Assembly: GCA_013397935.1 (NCBI GenBank)
Contig: VZRN01004398.1
Span: forward strand, 124,001 to 188,000
Source of the DNA: Dasyornis broadbenti
Lineage: Eukaryota; Chordata; Aves; Passeriformes; Dasyornithidae
Direction of reading: 5' to 3'
Length of the DNA stretch: 64,000 nucleotides
Part shown: one piece after another, positions 1 to 14,000 of the stretch
Layout of the letters: each line of letters starts with the position of its first letter
Position numbering within the stretch: the stretch's first letter is position 1
Made by a program: the position numbers and the translations under genes
The notes under the pieces: generated by a model
Told to the model about the DNA's origin: nothing
Databases searched by the model: none
Seen by the model: the letters and a program-made list of their open reading frames with translations, nothing else

Positions 1-2049
1 CAGATGCACCTGTAAGCCTCACAATTGTTCTTCAGTTCTATTGATGATGATAAATTACATGATCAATTACTCATTAAATAATTAAATAAATTAAATTTCT
101 CTCCACCAGAAACCCATGGATTTTTCTGAGGGTAACAGTTTTCATGCACAAGGCAGCCAAGATATTTAGATTGCGTCACTTTCTAAAGCAAAGCGGCATC
201 ATACCTACAGCAGAACTCATATTTAGAATTTAATTCTGTGCTCCTTGAAAATGTTTGAGTTAAACCTTCAGCTGAGATCCCAGGGATAATTGTTTTTCTT
301 TAACAAAACAGTTTAACTGCCTTTTAAAACTACTGAGAAGATTTACAGACTAAACAAATGTAATTGTGTACAGTTTATGTGCTTTTTGGCTAATCCCTTC
401 ATAAATAATGCTGTAGCTAAAAAAGAGAACTTGCAATAAACATTGGCTAAGATCTTTGGGGATTTTTTAATGAATCTTTGCTTCTAAAGCATGACATGCT
501 GCCAAGAGCATGCATGTTTCTCTAAAAGGAATGGAGCTTGTGGTTTTTAGCAAGGATGAGTAAGCTGGTTTATATATCAGATTTTTCTGTGCAAGCCAGT
601 AAATAAAATTTTCACTTAAAATGATTCTGTGCTTTTAAAATAGCATTTAGCCACTGCATCCTCTCCAAGTAAGGATATGTCTAACCAAGAAACACATGCT
701 CCAAGATTAAGGTCCCTTCCAACTCAAATAATTCCATGAGTCTGTGAACACCGTGTCAGCAGGCTCCTTGGGGTTGTGGCTCTGCAGGAATTCTCTGCTG
801 ACACTCATGACATTTTCCCCCTCAAGCTGTAGTGGAAATTTTCAGGTACAGCCTAAATAACAGCGTCAAAACCCTGACACATACATACACCAGAGAACAA
901 GTGCATGTGTAAAGGTTAAAACCAAGGATCATCATAAATGGGGGGGAAAGTGCAGCAATGCTGCGATGACTCCACGCCTCAGGCTGCAGAAGAGGGCAGC
1001 ATCTGTCAGAGCACTGAATTACCGAGGAGCAGCGCCTTGGAGATCGCTGGGTTTCACAGCAAATAAAGACCTGGAAATTGCTGTCCTGTTGCCCCAAGAT
1101 CAAGGCAGGAAGACGGGGTAAAGGACAGCTTGGCTGAGCAGGTTCATTAGTACTGTATGAAAAATTCATTCCTTTGCAGGGCTGCAGAGCTCAGACAGGG
1201 GCAGACAGCAGTGCTTGAGTGTTCTCTGGCTTTGCAAAGGGGAGAGCAAATGGTCACAGGCAAGCACACCCTGTGCATCTGAGAATCACTGAGCTCCAGT
1301 GACAGCTCAGGCTGGAATTTGGACTGCTCAGATGTTTTACTGCAGAGTGGCTCCTTTTCCCCCTCAGTCTTGCAGCTGAGATCTCAGGGCAAAGATTTGC
1401 CTCAGTCAAACGCCCTTCCTCACCTCAGGTTTCTGCCTGCTTACCCCAAACCAAGGCAGCGTGACTGAGGAGGAGCCAAGTGTGTGAACATCTGTGAAAC
1501 ACTCCTGACTGTTTGGGTGAGAAGCCTTTACCACTTGCAGATGCTGGTCCATTTGTCTGTTCGTCCACGTGAGGGCTCTGACAAGTTTTCTCCTGGCTCT
1601 AAAAATCGATGCATGTGTGCAGTGTTTTGTGAGGGTACATCTAGGAGCCCACAGTGTCACTTTGCAGAGGAGGTGAACAAACACATCCTTTAGGCAAATG
1701 GAGCCCAAGCCTTGGCAGACATTCTCATAGTCATGATTTTGGCTGGCAGTGTTTTAAATAGACCATTTTAATCCTGTTTTCAGGGGTCTGTGATGAGCTG
1801 ATACCTATTATCAGAGAATAGAGTTCTCCCTGTTTCTGAAAATGTCAGACTCTTTTTTTTTTGGTGTTTGGGGCTACCATATTTGAGTATGCAGTTTGTG
1901 AGTATTTTGTCTTGTGACTGCAATAGAGAATTTAGAGACATTGTAGGTTGGAACATAATATTAAATCAGAATTCACGATCACTGTGGTGAGCAGCATATG
2001 CACATGGATCTGTGACCCCTAAAAACAATGCTTGCAAAGCAGTACTTAC
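1..2049. other. GLP2R intron sequence, no exon seen
   Basis: Minus-strand translation was searched for the expected next receptor exon (a short GFLVA...FANGEV-type segment) and none was found. Apart from the CR1 end at 705-748 the stretch looks like unique intron DNA. Confidence 0.6.
705..748 (+). mobile_element. CR1 3'-end fragment
   Basis: AAGGTCCCTTCCAACTCAAA followed by ATTCCATGAGTCTGTGA is the CR1 3' terminus with its short tail repeat. Confidence 0.55.
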
Positions 2050-5000
2050 ATGAAATGAGCTCATTGTCAGCTGAATGAAAAGTCTTATATGTCTTGAAAG
2101 TCCTTCCACCTGTTCATCAGTGATGAAAGTAAACACAAATTCGTGGATCCCCAACAATGGAATCAGCACAAGTGTGGATCTTGCCAATCTTAAAAAGAAA
2201 ACGTTTGATTATTGTATTTTTTAAACATCCTTGGTGCCAAAATCAAAAACTCAGCGACAAAGAAATTATTCCAAAAAGCATGCCCTCAATATTCTGACTT
2301 TCGAATGGTAGTAGCAGCTTTGTGACTTGGAGAATAAATCCCCAGATATGAGTTTTGGAGCACACTATCAGGAAAGTCTGTATAGGAAGGAATCTTGCCT
2401 TTGAGTTTTAGGTTAGGGACAGGAACAGAAAGACCGCTATCATCAAGCTTATGCTGTTAGGTAACAGGAAAATATTTACATAGCTAAGGATGAGTGATCT
2501 AGGAACAGGGTTCTTAGACCTTGCTGTCACTTCTGCAAACTCTGAGTCACTGTACTGAGAGTTCCTGCGGTACTGTCAGCAGTCTTCTATTTTTGAAAAA
2601 ATGCAACCAGAATAATTTTATGGAAGAGAATCTTCTTCAAGAAGTCTGGGGACATATTTCTGTTGGAAATTATACCAAGTTTAAATTTTTTTAATTTAAC
2701 TTCAGTAGTTGAGGGAGGGGGGGATTGTTTGCCTTTGCCCTTGGGGAAGGGAACTGAAGTTTCTCTTCAAAAGACTGCTCACCAGGCAGGCCTGATGAGC
2801 TTGAGATCTTGGGATCTGCTTGGGAGTAACCAGCAGGTACACGGGAGACAGGCAACCATTAATGAACATTAAAGAACATTGATGAACATCATCCTTGAAC
2901 ATCGCCCCTGGTGCATTGGTGGCACCTGGTCTGGGCAAAGATCAGTGAGAGAACCAAAGAATGAGGACGAGATCAGCACCAGAGACAAACGGATCAGTAA
3001 CAACAGGGAATCAAATATTAAGAATTGTGTAATTTGGGACCATTGAATGACCATTGCTTTGGGGTTTGTGTGTATAAATCTGTGGAAAGTCCAGTTAAAA
3101 GGCTTGTGTAAATGGAATGTTTTCCATGGCACATCCTGGCCAGAATAAAGGAATGCCGGATTCTCTATTGCTACAAACATAGCGCTAGAGAGTTTTTCAT
3201 TTTCTTCCCGAATTTCAGTGACGAAGGGAAAAATGTGTCAAAGCAGAAGAGCCGCAGGAGCGAGAGGAGATACCTGAGAGCAGAGATCTCACTGCACTGG
3301 AAACCCTTTGTGAAAATGCCAACAAAACTCAGCACTCAGGTGCTGAGCTGCCCTTGCCTCGCAGATAAGGAAATTTTGGATGGAGCCTGTTTTCCCACAT
3401 GGCTTTCCTGGATCATATTCTGAGTATCTATTACAGCTGGTGGGGGTAGGTAAATCTTTAAGGGAAAACTGGCAAGGTTTTGACGTGACAAAATGTTTAA
3501 AAGGGGGCTAGGACTTCTGTGTCATTTATTACATACCTGTATTTGTAGTCATGAAAGCTCATTTGCTGAGCTCGGAGTTTGGAAATCAGCATCCTGAGAA
3601 TTTTTAAGAAGATGCCAAAGTTAACCTTGAAGGAAAATACATATGGTTTACTTATAATAAATGCTAGAACACTAAGTAAAATTGCTTTTAAGCACTTGCA
3701 AAAGCTGCCACCAAGTAACGGGAATGCAATTGCAGTGAGGTTGGAACACCAGCAGGTTATTGTCATGGTGAGCGTGCAGCAGCAGTCACAGACTCTGCTG
3801 GTGTCGGCTCTCTCCAAACAACGGAGTTAAGGCTTTATTTACCTTTAGCTGGTGTAACTCTTCACCAAACCATGACAGGTGAGCAGGATGTGATAAAAAT
3901 CTGCAGTGCTAAAGAGGCTCTAGGCAGCCAAAAAAGCCCGGGGCATTCTTTTTACAACTGGTTCGCTCCTTTTTTAATTAAATAGTGCTCACTTGACCAA
4001 GACCAATCTGCAAATATTTCTTCCAAATGAGACCTGCAAACGCCTCTGAGGATTGATGGTATTGACCATTTTTCTTCCACAAACCAAAAGTCCTGTGCAA
4101 AAAACTTACTAAACGTGCCAAGTTGAGTAACGTAGCGTTGCCTTATCCAGCCTGGCATGTAAGTCGATACAGGATCTTCCAGTACAAAATTACATTTCAG
4201 TTTTCTAATGCAGAACCCTGCTTCCTCATTTTTCGAACAAAACTTTATCCATTTGGTCACTTTATGTCCCTCTTGGTATTTCTGTGGTAGGAAACTGTAT
4301 CTTATTTGTTCCAAACTTTCGAAGGACAAAATGACACTAATTACAAAGACCAAGGAAGGAAAATAATACAGGTTATATAATTCTTACTGCAATGGAAAAC
4401 AACATTGGTCCTCGGATGATCCACCAGATCCCCATGTGTTCATTAGTTCCCCAGCACCTGGAGAATAATTTGAAGTATAATTATTTTCATAGGAAAAAAA
4501 AATTTAGAAGAATGCTGACACAACTTGTATATGTATTTCAAAAGGAACTCGATGAAGTTCAGCTTTCTCAGGTGACTCCCAAAAGAAATGGAATAAAACT
4601 AGGAAGAGTTTCACCAACAACTCTAATTGGATTTATTCTGAAGATCTTTCCACATGAATGTTGTTAAAGGTTTCCCTAGACCATAAACTTCAGAACCATC
4701 TGGCAAACTCTGTCTTTGAATCCAAAGAAACAACTGTACATGACACCAAACCTTCATAATGCAATTCATCCTACTTAAATTATCTATCTGAAACTGGAGA
4801 CTGGAAATGAGTAAACCAGGAATTGTGACCATGCTTCTAGATCTGCTAAAAATTACGCATACTGTTTGCTTGGAGCTGTCTCTTTTTCTCCTGCTTTAGC
4901 CTTCTAATTTGTCCTATGCATGTTTCCTCTTGCTAATTATCCTGAGGTTCTGTAGGATCTTGGTTTGTCATTTACAATTTATATTACTCTGTAAGACTGT

Positions 5001-8000
5001 AATTATGATCTGGATGTTGCTTATTATCCATGCTGGCGTTCCAAATAAAATTGTCTAGAAACCAGGAAAAATAAGAGGAGAACAAAAGATACCCTACATA
5101 AACCACAGAGTTCACATGATGTCACCAACAGCATCACTGGAGAGCAGAAGCTGATGCTTACTGGTGCATGTCACTGTCACTGATGCCCTCACCAAACATT
5201 CATTAATATCAGCTTTCAGTGCCTGTCAGGTTTTGTCCTTAGCCTCCATTACTTTTTTTTTTTAATACCAATGGCAGTGAATACTAATTAAACTCAAAGT
5301 GTAGACGGCCTCCAAGGAAAGCCCTGCTCTCCTTTTCTCACTGGCAGGATGCTCTCCATGGAGATGCTGATGCACACAGTTTGCTTCATGTAATGGATGA
5401 ACACTGGATGCAACAATAGCTTTCATTTCAGTGAAAGCTGATTCTACTTCTCGCTTCGTGCATCAATAAATCTGAGAATTCCTAGAGGTAGTTTAATGTA
5501 AAAGTACTAAAGGGAACCTGGAAAATGTAACAAGTATGCATAGGTGCTGTATAATCTTATAATTTGCTTGTGTCAAGTACTGTCAAGGGCTTTCAGCCAA
5601 GCAAACAAAGCCAATATTCCAAGGCACATTTTATTCAGTAACCTACCCGGTGTTCTCCAGTTTGGATCTGCTTATTCCCCAAGGGCCCACAAACAGGATT
5701 GGAACAACTGAAAAGAAAAGAAGAGTCCATTACAGCCAAGCTTGTAGAAGTGTGTGGCGCTTTTCAGTCTTCTGTTTAGAATTGTACAAAAATCAACTTC
5801 ATCCTGGCTTTCCCCATTGGTAGTTCAAATACAAAGTGACTTTTCATTGCGTGGTTGAATCTTGCGTTTTCACACTGGTAAATACATTCACACGCAAACA
5901 CTGCTGATCTGCTGAAATCTGAATTTTTGATCCTGGGAATTCAAAGTAATTGGCATATGAGGCCTCACAGGCAACCCTAGGCAGCAGTTGCTGAACTTCA
6001 GAGGAGTTTTCAGTGAAGGCATGGAACGCTGCCTGCTTAATCGAAACAGCTGACAAAGGATTGTTGTCCTAGACCCCTCCAAAAGAATCCCCATCCCCTC
6101 ATTGTTGCCCCCACCCCTTCCTGGAGATCACAGACTGAAAAAAAACCCCTAAAATAAAGGATTACTGCACTATTCCAATGGGCTGCATGTGTGCAAGCAC
6201 AAGTCTCAACTCACAAACACAAGGCATGGGAGCTACAACAAGCAGGTGTTCCACTGGAGTCTCAGCCCAGGCACACGCAGGAGATTTTCTGGTGGATGTG
6301 GTGGAAGTGAAAGGAGGTGTGGGTGACTGGGAGCAGAACAGGGGCGATTCAGAATTCTGAGACACTCGCTAAGGTCATGGAGAAAGCTGGAGGGTGGCAA
6401 TGCGGACAAAGGGCCAGAAACAAGGTATTCTCCAAGAGTGCAGATTTCTGAGTAGGTAAAAGGGGGAAAGAGATGAAAGGGGTCTCACTGGGGTGGGTGG
6501 TGGTGGTGGTGCTACAAGAGGGTCTGCAAGGGCAATTGGGGCATGGAGCACTTGGGAACAGATCCAGGGGAACATGAGGAGAGGTGATCCTCGGGATGAT
6601 GAGGAGATGCTATCAGTTCCTGCGCAGCAGCTGAGGGATGTTGGTGTGAGCCCTGGTCCAGCCCTGCTGGCTGCAGGTGCTATAAATGTCTGCAAGATGG
6701 CCCATCTTTCTAGGGATTGTGATAAATACCAATGAAAAATTCAGCTAATTGGTGGGGAAAGCCTTTAGAAAACTGGTGAATATGATAGAGGTATGCGACC
6801 AATGGAAGAGGACCAAGAGGGAAATGATCATTTTTATAAATACTCTTATGACAGGGAGCAAATTGCAGCTCAAACAAGGAATGAAATGATTAATCCCTAT
6901 CCCAAAAAACTGGTGATCAGAGCAGGGAAGGGATTTGGAGAGGCAGGAAGGATGATGAAACAATGAAACAACACTAACCAGCATGAAAGTCTTGGTGTGT
7001 CAGCAAGCTGAGAGCTCATACAACCACACTGATCTAGCAAAAGGGTCCTTGAAAAAGCAATGTGAGAGGGGACAGAGAAATCAAGGCATGGATGGTGAGA
7101 AGGACACCCAAAATAACTACCTTTAAATTGTCTTTATGTCATGGATAATGCCTGAAATACAAGACATGACTCATGCAGTGTTCCAGATTGTCCTCTAACT
7201 TCAAGCACACCTTGGAACTTTCAGGTGAGCTGGGAAGGGGAACATTTAAATGAAAATTGCTAATGTTTTGATATTTTTGTTACAGAGGTGCTCTATTACA
7301 AAGGAAGGAAATGAAATTGCTAATAGTGCGATAATATTCAGTGATGACAATATACAGTCAAATGAGAAGAAATTTCTTCTTGTTCTGCCCAGCAGGCATC
7401 TGTTTTCTTATGAAACAATTTCCTGATTTCCTGCAGGTCAAGCTGAACTGCAACGAATGCATCACTGCTGACATATCTGCGTTTATAATCTCTGGCTTCA
7501 AAACTAACAAATAAAACAAAATTCAGACTTTTTTTTTCTTCTTTACAAAATATTCTCCAGTGACTCAACAAAGCACCACATCATCAGTACTTGGAAACAG
7601 CTATGGCCTTACCCCAGCCTATCACGATGTACGTCTGTAGCAGTCGTCTTTCAGAGAGCACCACAGTTATCAGCAGCGTGTGCAGATAAATCCCTTCCAC
7701 TAATAGCCAAAAGTAATTTGCCCCAACAAAGTAATGCATGAAAAACTGGGCAGTCCTGCAAATGATTACGATCTGTAGGAATGAGAGAGCAGGAATCATT
7801 GTAAATACAGATGTCATGATGTGTGTATCAGAATTTTTACTGATGAGCTATTAAAATAATAGTCAATATTAACATCTTGCAGATAATTTGCCTTGCTGAC
7901 ATGGGCAAGCCCTATTCCTACAACATCATACTAGCATATTAGTTCACAGTGGTCACAAATGAGATGTTGTTGTTCCATTTCTAAACAAATGTAAGAAAAT

Positions 8001-11000
8001 TAGTACATTTTCCTAGTACAGAGGAGCCTTTATAGTATTTTTCTCTCTTAGTGCTCTGTTACAGAAAATCATGGAATCCCAAAATGGTTTGGGTTGGAAG
8101 AGCATCCAGTTCCAGCCCCCTGCCGTGGGCAGGGGCACCTCCCACTGTCCCAGGGTGCTCCAAGCCCTGTGCAAGGTGGCTTGAGCACATCCAGGCGTGG
8201 GGCAGCCACAGCTTCTCTGTTCCACATTGTCCTGGTTCCGGCCAGGACAGGGTTAATTTGTGTAGCAGCCAGGAGGGGCAGGGCCGGGACCCTGAGGTTC
8301 TTGAATCCCAGCTCAGCCAGGCCAGAGGGGGTCGGGGAGGGTCTCATCTTTCCAGCTTGCCAGGGTGAGAGGTTGGGTTGCACTGGTTCCCTGTGGTGAG
8401 CCTTGCACACGATGTTCTCAGCATTGTTGTAGTTCCTGCTCATTTTCCTGTCTCGTTGTTTCCAGTAAAACATTCATTTATCAACCTGTGTTCTTTACCT
8501 TCTGTGCCTCCAGTTCTCCTCTCCAGTGTGCGGCAGGGGAGGGCACGGAGGGAGTGAGCAGCACGTGGTGTTCCAGTGAACACCAAACTGGGGAACACCA
8601 ACCCCAAACCAGCACAGGTATGGTTGCGAGGAAAGCAGGATTTGTGTGCATCACTTTGTGCTGTGCACACCAAGAGTGAATAAATACAGCGCTAAATGAG
8701 AGCCAAATAAATGCAGAGATTTCTTTCTGAAACCTACAAGGTGTGAGGTGTTTTGCTTAAGTGGCTCTTTCTAAATATTACAATTAAAATGTTCTTTCTA
8801 TACGAGCCTTCATTTAAAACAAATCTATTACAATCAGGATTTTATCTTGATTACCCCAACTTTTATCAAGGAAATTTCAGCATCCAAAACTCGCAAACAC
8901 CTCAAAACTTAATACTGTAGGGTAAACTCCCAAAACTGTAACTTTATGACTGCTAGAAGAACACATTTGCTATTAGCTATGAACTCACACTTTACCTCTG
9001 GACTGAGGTATAATATCCATCCAGTTTCATCATTTGGTCTTTTGGAGTAAATATTGTTGTATACAGTGTCTTTTATAAGAACTGCTGTGGCACGCAAGAT
9101 AAAAGATGCAAATAAATTCATATGGATGTAGTTCCTTGTGCAGTGAAGTTTTCTGTGGGAGAAAAAATAATGTATGAATCCTCTGGAAAACATTTAATTT
9201 GCAGATATGAAATTTTTAAAAATCAGCAAAAATCCAATAAAACAACTGTTGTATTCACATTGTTGCCATCAATGGATTTTGCTTAGAAATTGCATTTGTA
9301 TTAGAAAAATACAAGTTATTTTCATGGCATCAACAGAATGGTTTGGGTTGGAAAGGATCTTAAAGCCCAGCTCATTCTATACCTCCTGCCATGGACAGGA
9401 GCACCTTCCACAAGACCAGGTTGCTCCAAGGCCCATCCAACGTGGCCTTAAATACTTCCAGGAATGGGGCAGTTTCTCTGGAGGACCTGTGCCAGGGCGT
9501 CACAGGAAAGAATTTCTACCTAACATCTAATCTAAATCTACCATCTTCAGCTTAAAGCCATTTCCCCTTGCTCCTGGCACTCCAGGCCCTTGTCCAAAGC
9601 TCATCCTCGGTGGTTTTCTGGCCCATTCAGGCACTGGGAGGCTGGAAGGTACTGGAACATTGGAACCTAAACAATAAATCCAATTGCATAAAAAAGAAGA
9701 ATATGAGTAGAGGGCTCTGTACTTTTAGAATGCGTGTAAATTTATACTAACCTGAGTAAAGAAAGTATAAGCAGAGCTAACACCAGTGAGATGAGAGAAA
9801 AGTAATATCCTATCGTGTATAACAGCTGCAATGTGGTGAGTAGCTTGTGCTCTTCTTCCTGGGAACAAAGAAGAAAACCAGGTTATGTGGGCAGGGGCAC
9901 AGAGCACAAACACCGCTCAGAAACTTTCGGGTTCACCTTCTTTGAGTTGCAGGGCACCAGGGAAGGATTCTGAGCCCAGCTGTCTTTTGGAATCAGTGCA
10001 TGACAAGGATACTTGCACCCAGTCTTAGCTTCTTTTCCAATACAAAAGCACTCACAGACAATTTCCAGATTTCTTCTGCACAATCACCATTCATAGTCCA
10101 AACCACAGCTGATCACTGCCATGATTCCATGTCCCAAATGGGTCCTGGCGGGTTAACAGCAGCAGAGATCAGCTCACTGAACCTACAAGTGCACTGCTGT
10201 GTCTGTGGCTGGAGACACAGCTACTGAGCAGTTGTGTCTGTACAACTCTGAGAGTGAGCTCTGCCTAGAGGTATTGAAGTAACTGACTTCCATCTTGAGT
10301 TCAAAGGAAAAAAAATGAGAGCTGTCTTGCAGGTCTTTGAATGACAAGTAAGACCTCAGGAGAGGAAGGGAACCACTCACACTTTCAGAGATTATCGTAG
10401 AACATCCTGAGTTGCAAGGTACCCACAAGGATCATTGAAGTCCATCTCCTGGCCCTGCACAAATTTCCCTTCAGTTTGTTTAATTTAACATTTCTTTTTC
10501 CTAAAATTTTCCTATTTTAGCTGCTTGTGTCTACCTCCCAACTATCCACACTTCTTTTGTAGCCCAAGGAAAGCATCTCTGAAGAGGGAATGTGAGACAC
10601 AGGATACGTGACTTTCCTAATCCGTATTTGGCCTACAGAGATTTTATTGGAACCTGTGTCTTCTCCTCAGTGAATTTGCTGTTTTTCTTGTTTTACTACT
10701 CAGCACTAGGGACTTCAGCACTGTCTTCCTGCCGGTAGGTTTCTCTAATAATGTTATGCCAGCGAGCCATGCCTCTCTTGAAGAGGGTGAAAGTGCCCAG
10801 CGGGGCAGTGTGGGTGCAGGAGGTTCCCAGCCATTAATCATTCTGTTCCATGGAAACATTCCAGCAGGCATGAACCCTGCAAAAAGCTCCAGTTATCATC
10901 TTGGCTGCTTCAATTTTGCAACACCAGAGCACATGAAACCAAGCTGATTCCTCTGATGTGTGCAGACACGAGCTCTGGGTTGTTTCTAACATCTTGGGGG

Positions 11001-14000
11001 CTTCCATTAAATCAAACAAACAGGAACAAAACCACGTTTAGTGTCGGTAGGAAAACCAGTTAAAGCTTCCAAAGAAATTGTCTGCTGTCACCCAAGATAA
11101 AATAATATGTCTCACAGAAAAAAATTTGCAATCCAGAAAGGTCAGCAAACCTTGGAAAACACTCAGAACTTATGAACATTTATTACATTTGCATAAATAA
11201 ACTGAAAGTTTGGAAATTCATATACTTGCTATGTAAAGAGCTGAGTAAAAACGTAGTAATACGTGGAGATACTGAACTAATAATGTTTCATAAGGAATCA
11301 GTAAAGCAGCGTCACTTGATAAAGTAAGAAACAGCACTCGGTCAGTGTTAAAAGGAAAAAAGAGTGGTAACAGTAAGACACCTAACTTTGACATCTGCTA
11401 AGCTGAACTCCATGGCAAAAGAAGTTTGGCTGACCGAGTCCAGCCCCTGGGCTGATGCAATATGAGAAATACAGGAAGCATGGCATTAGATGAGGGTGAA
11501 TCCTCCAGTCTCTGACCAGCTAAATTTGAAATGACCAATTAGCAGCTCATTAAATGATGAAAGGCTCAGAAGGGAAGTTGTCTGACTTTGATAGATTAAT
11601 GCAATTTGGGGAAATGCTGGGATGCTTACTTGCTTGACAAGTTGCAGTCTTTTTCTATTTCATTAGGAGAAAATCAGCCCATGTGAACACTGGAGTCTGA
11701 GCAGAAAATAACTTGTGGCATCTAAAGCAGGAATCCCCTTCTTTAATATTTTCTCTCCTGCTTCTTATAAATAAAATAACAGCTTTCCATTTGGTAATTT
11801 AAATAAAATCTGAAGATTCTTTGCAGGTATTAAACAGAAATGTTTTGCCAGTTACTCAAGACGGGATTAAGAAGATTAAAGTACTCAACCATAATATAAA
11901 ACATACTTACATTTTTTTGGAAATGATTTTTCTCAGAACATTCTGAACTATCCCGCCAAATGTCCGTGGAATTTTCCTTTGTTTGCCAAATCCCTTCATC
12001 CAAGCAGACTCTGTATACATGTCCTACACTTCCTGAAAGTAAACAGAGTTTTCATTTGAAAGGTCAAAACAGAGATTTCATTTTTCATACACGTTTGAAA
12101 GATTTCAGCCTTGTACCTCCACAATAGACTCCACACCACCCATATTAAAAAAAATAATAAAACCCACTTTCATTTTGTCTTTGTCAATCTGTTTTTCATA
12201 TTTACATAAGACAAAGTAGAAATGTAATCTAGCAGAAATAAATTCCCAGAATGCACCTGATTTTTACAAGAAAACCCACAGAGTGCATCCAAAAGAAAAG
12301 CCTACATCTCACTTTGTTCATTTTTCCTCATTAAGCTCCTAAGTCCTATAAAATATGGGTCATTCATTGCCCAGGCTGTGCAGTCAAAACTGCACAAGGA
12401 TTTGATCAGGGAATGATCTTTCTCTGCAACACCTGATGCTGCAAGTGTTGTAGGCTGAGTTTCATTCCTGTGCTCTGGGGCCCCTTCAGGAGCTGGGCTG
12501 AACTGATGTCCTGAACAATTCCTGGCACAAACCCCACACCAAGTTACCGCGTTCCCATTACCATTTTCCAGCCATGGCAAGTATGAAGGACAAGGAACAG
12601 AGACATTTCCTGGGGGTGAGTAAGGCCAGCACACAAACTGATCAAACGTCCCATTGCAATGCACTCCTGGGGAGAGAAGGAAATAAAAGTTTCACAAAAG
12701 GTGTCCAGCCAATGGACAGTCATGGAAACCATTTTGTACCATTCCAGGTAAGCTGCAAGCTGCTCCAGAATAACAAGAGGTTGCAGATAAACGTTGTGCA
12801 TTCGCTGTGCAATGCTCCATGCAATGCAGAAACAGCTGCTGCCCTTCTTCCCTCAGTCCATGCACCAGCTGAAGGCTTTACACTCTTCACTGTGAGATGA
12901 GTTTATTGCTTAAAATCACGGGGAAGCTGAGGTCAGACCTCACCTGGGTCTGCAGTTTCCTCCTGAGGGACAGAGATATTCTGATCTCTGCTCCCTGTGA
13001 CCAGGAACAGGACCCAAGGAATTGCTGGAGCTGTGCCAGGGAGGTTTAGGTTGGATAGCAGGAAAAGGTTCTTCCCCCAGAAGCTGCTGGGCACTGCCCA
13101 GGCTCCCCAGGGAATGGGCACGGCCCTGAGGCTGCCAGAGCTCCAGGAGTGTTTGGACAGCGCTGCCAGGCGTGCCCAGGGTGGGAGTGTTGGGGTGTCT
13201 GTGCAGGGCCTGGAGCTGCACTGGGTGATCCTGGGGGTCCCTTCCAACTCAGGATATTCTGTGATTCTGTAATTTTATGCTCGCATGATCCTGAAGCCTC
13301 AGTGGCCCCAAAGTCACAGTCAGATTACAGCCCTGCTCTCACTCACTGGTTTTTCAGCAGGCTGGTAAATGGAAGATATTGCACCTTTCCTGACCCTGCA
13401 ATCCTCATCACTCTCTTCTTGCCTCCTTCACTGTGGTCACATGGTCAGTAACTTACAGATGCTTCTTTTCTCTTTCTGTGCTTTCTCCTTCCTTATTCTT
13501 CACAAATGGCTCTGACTTCTGACACCTCCCAGTTTGGAGTCACCAACAAACTGGGTGAGGGTGCTTTCAATACCTGCCTACAGCCAGTGAGCACAAAGCA
13601 CAGAGCACAGATTCGCTTTTTATCTGTCCTTGGTGAACAGCAGTCATCTCTCTCCCAGCTACATCCTGGACTTCTCCAGCTGCTCAAACCAAACCCATGC
13701 CTTCCTTTCCTGAAGACAGACACCTAGCTCAGCAGAGTTTATACATTTAAGAGTGAAATAATGGCAGATTATGAAGTCCCCTGTTGCCAAACAGCACAAA
13801 ACTTGGAGCACCCAAAGGTGGGAGGCATGGATTCAGGCGAAGACACTGTAGGTGTGCTGCTCTTCATCTAAGAATCCAAAAGCCACAGAGACAGGAGAAT
13901 AAACAAGGGACTTCAAGCTAATGTTTATGTCAGATGAACACAGGGAAACCTGAGTTTGTGTCTGAGCTTGTTTTCCTGCTGACTGTGTCCCAAAATGCAC

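Noticed and set aside
8013..8680. Several 70-134 codon frames on both strands
   Set aside because: They fall in a CR1 fragment and a solo LTR; the same peptides recur at 49.5-50.06 kb because the repeat recurs.
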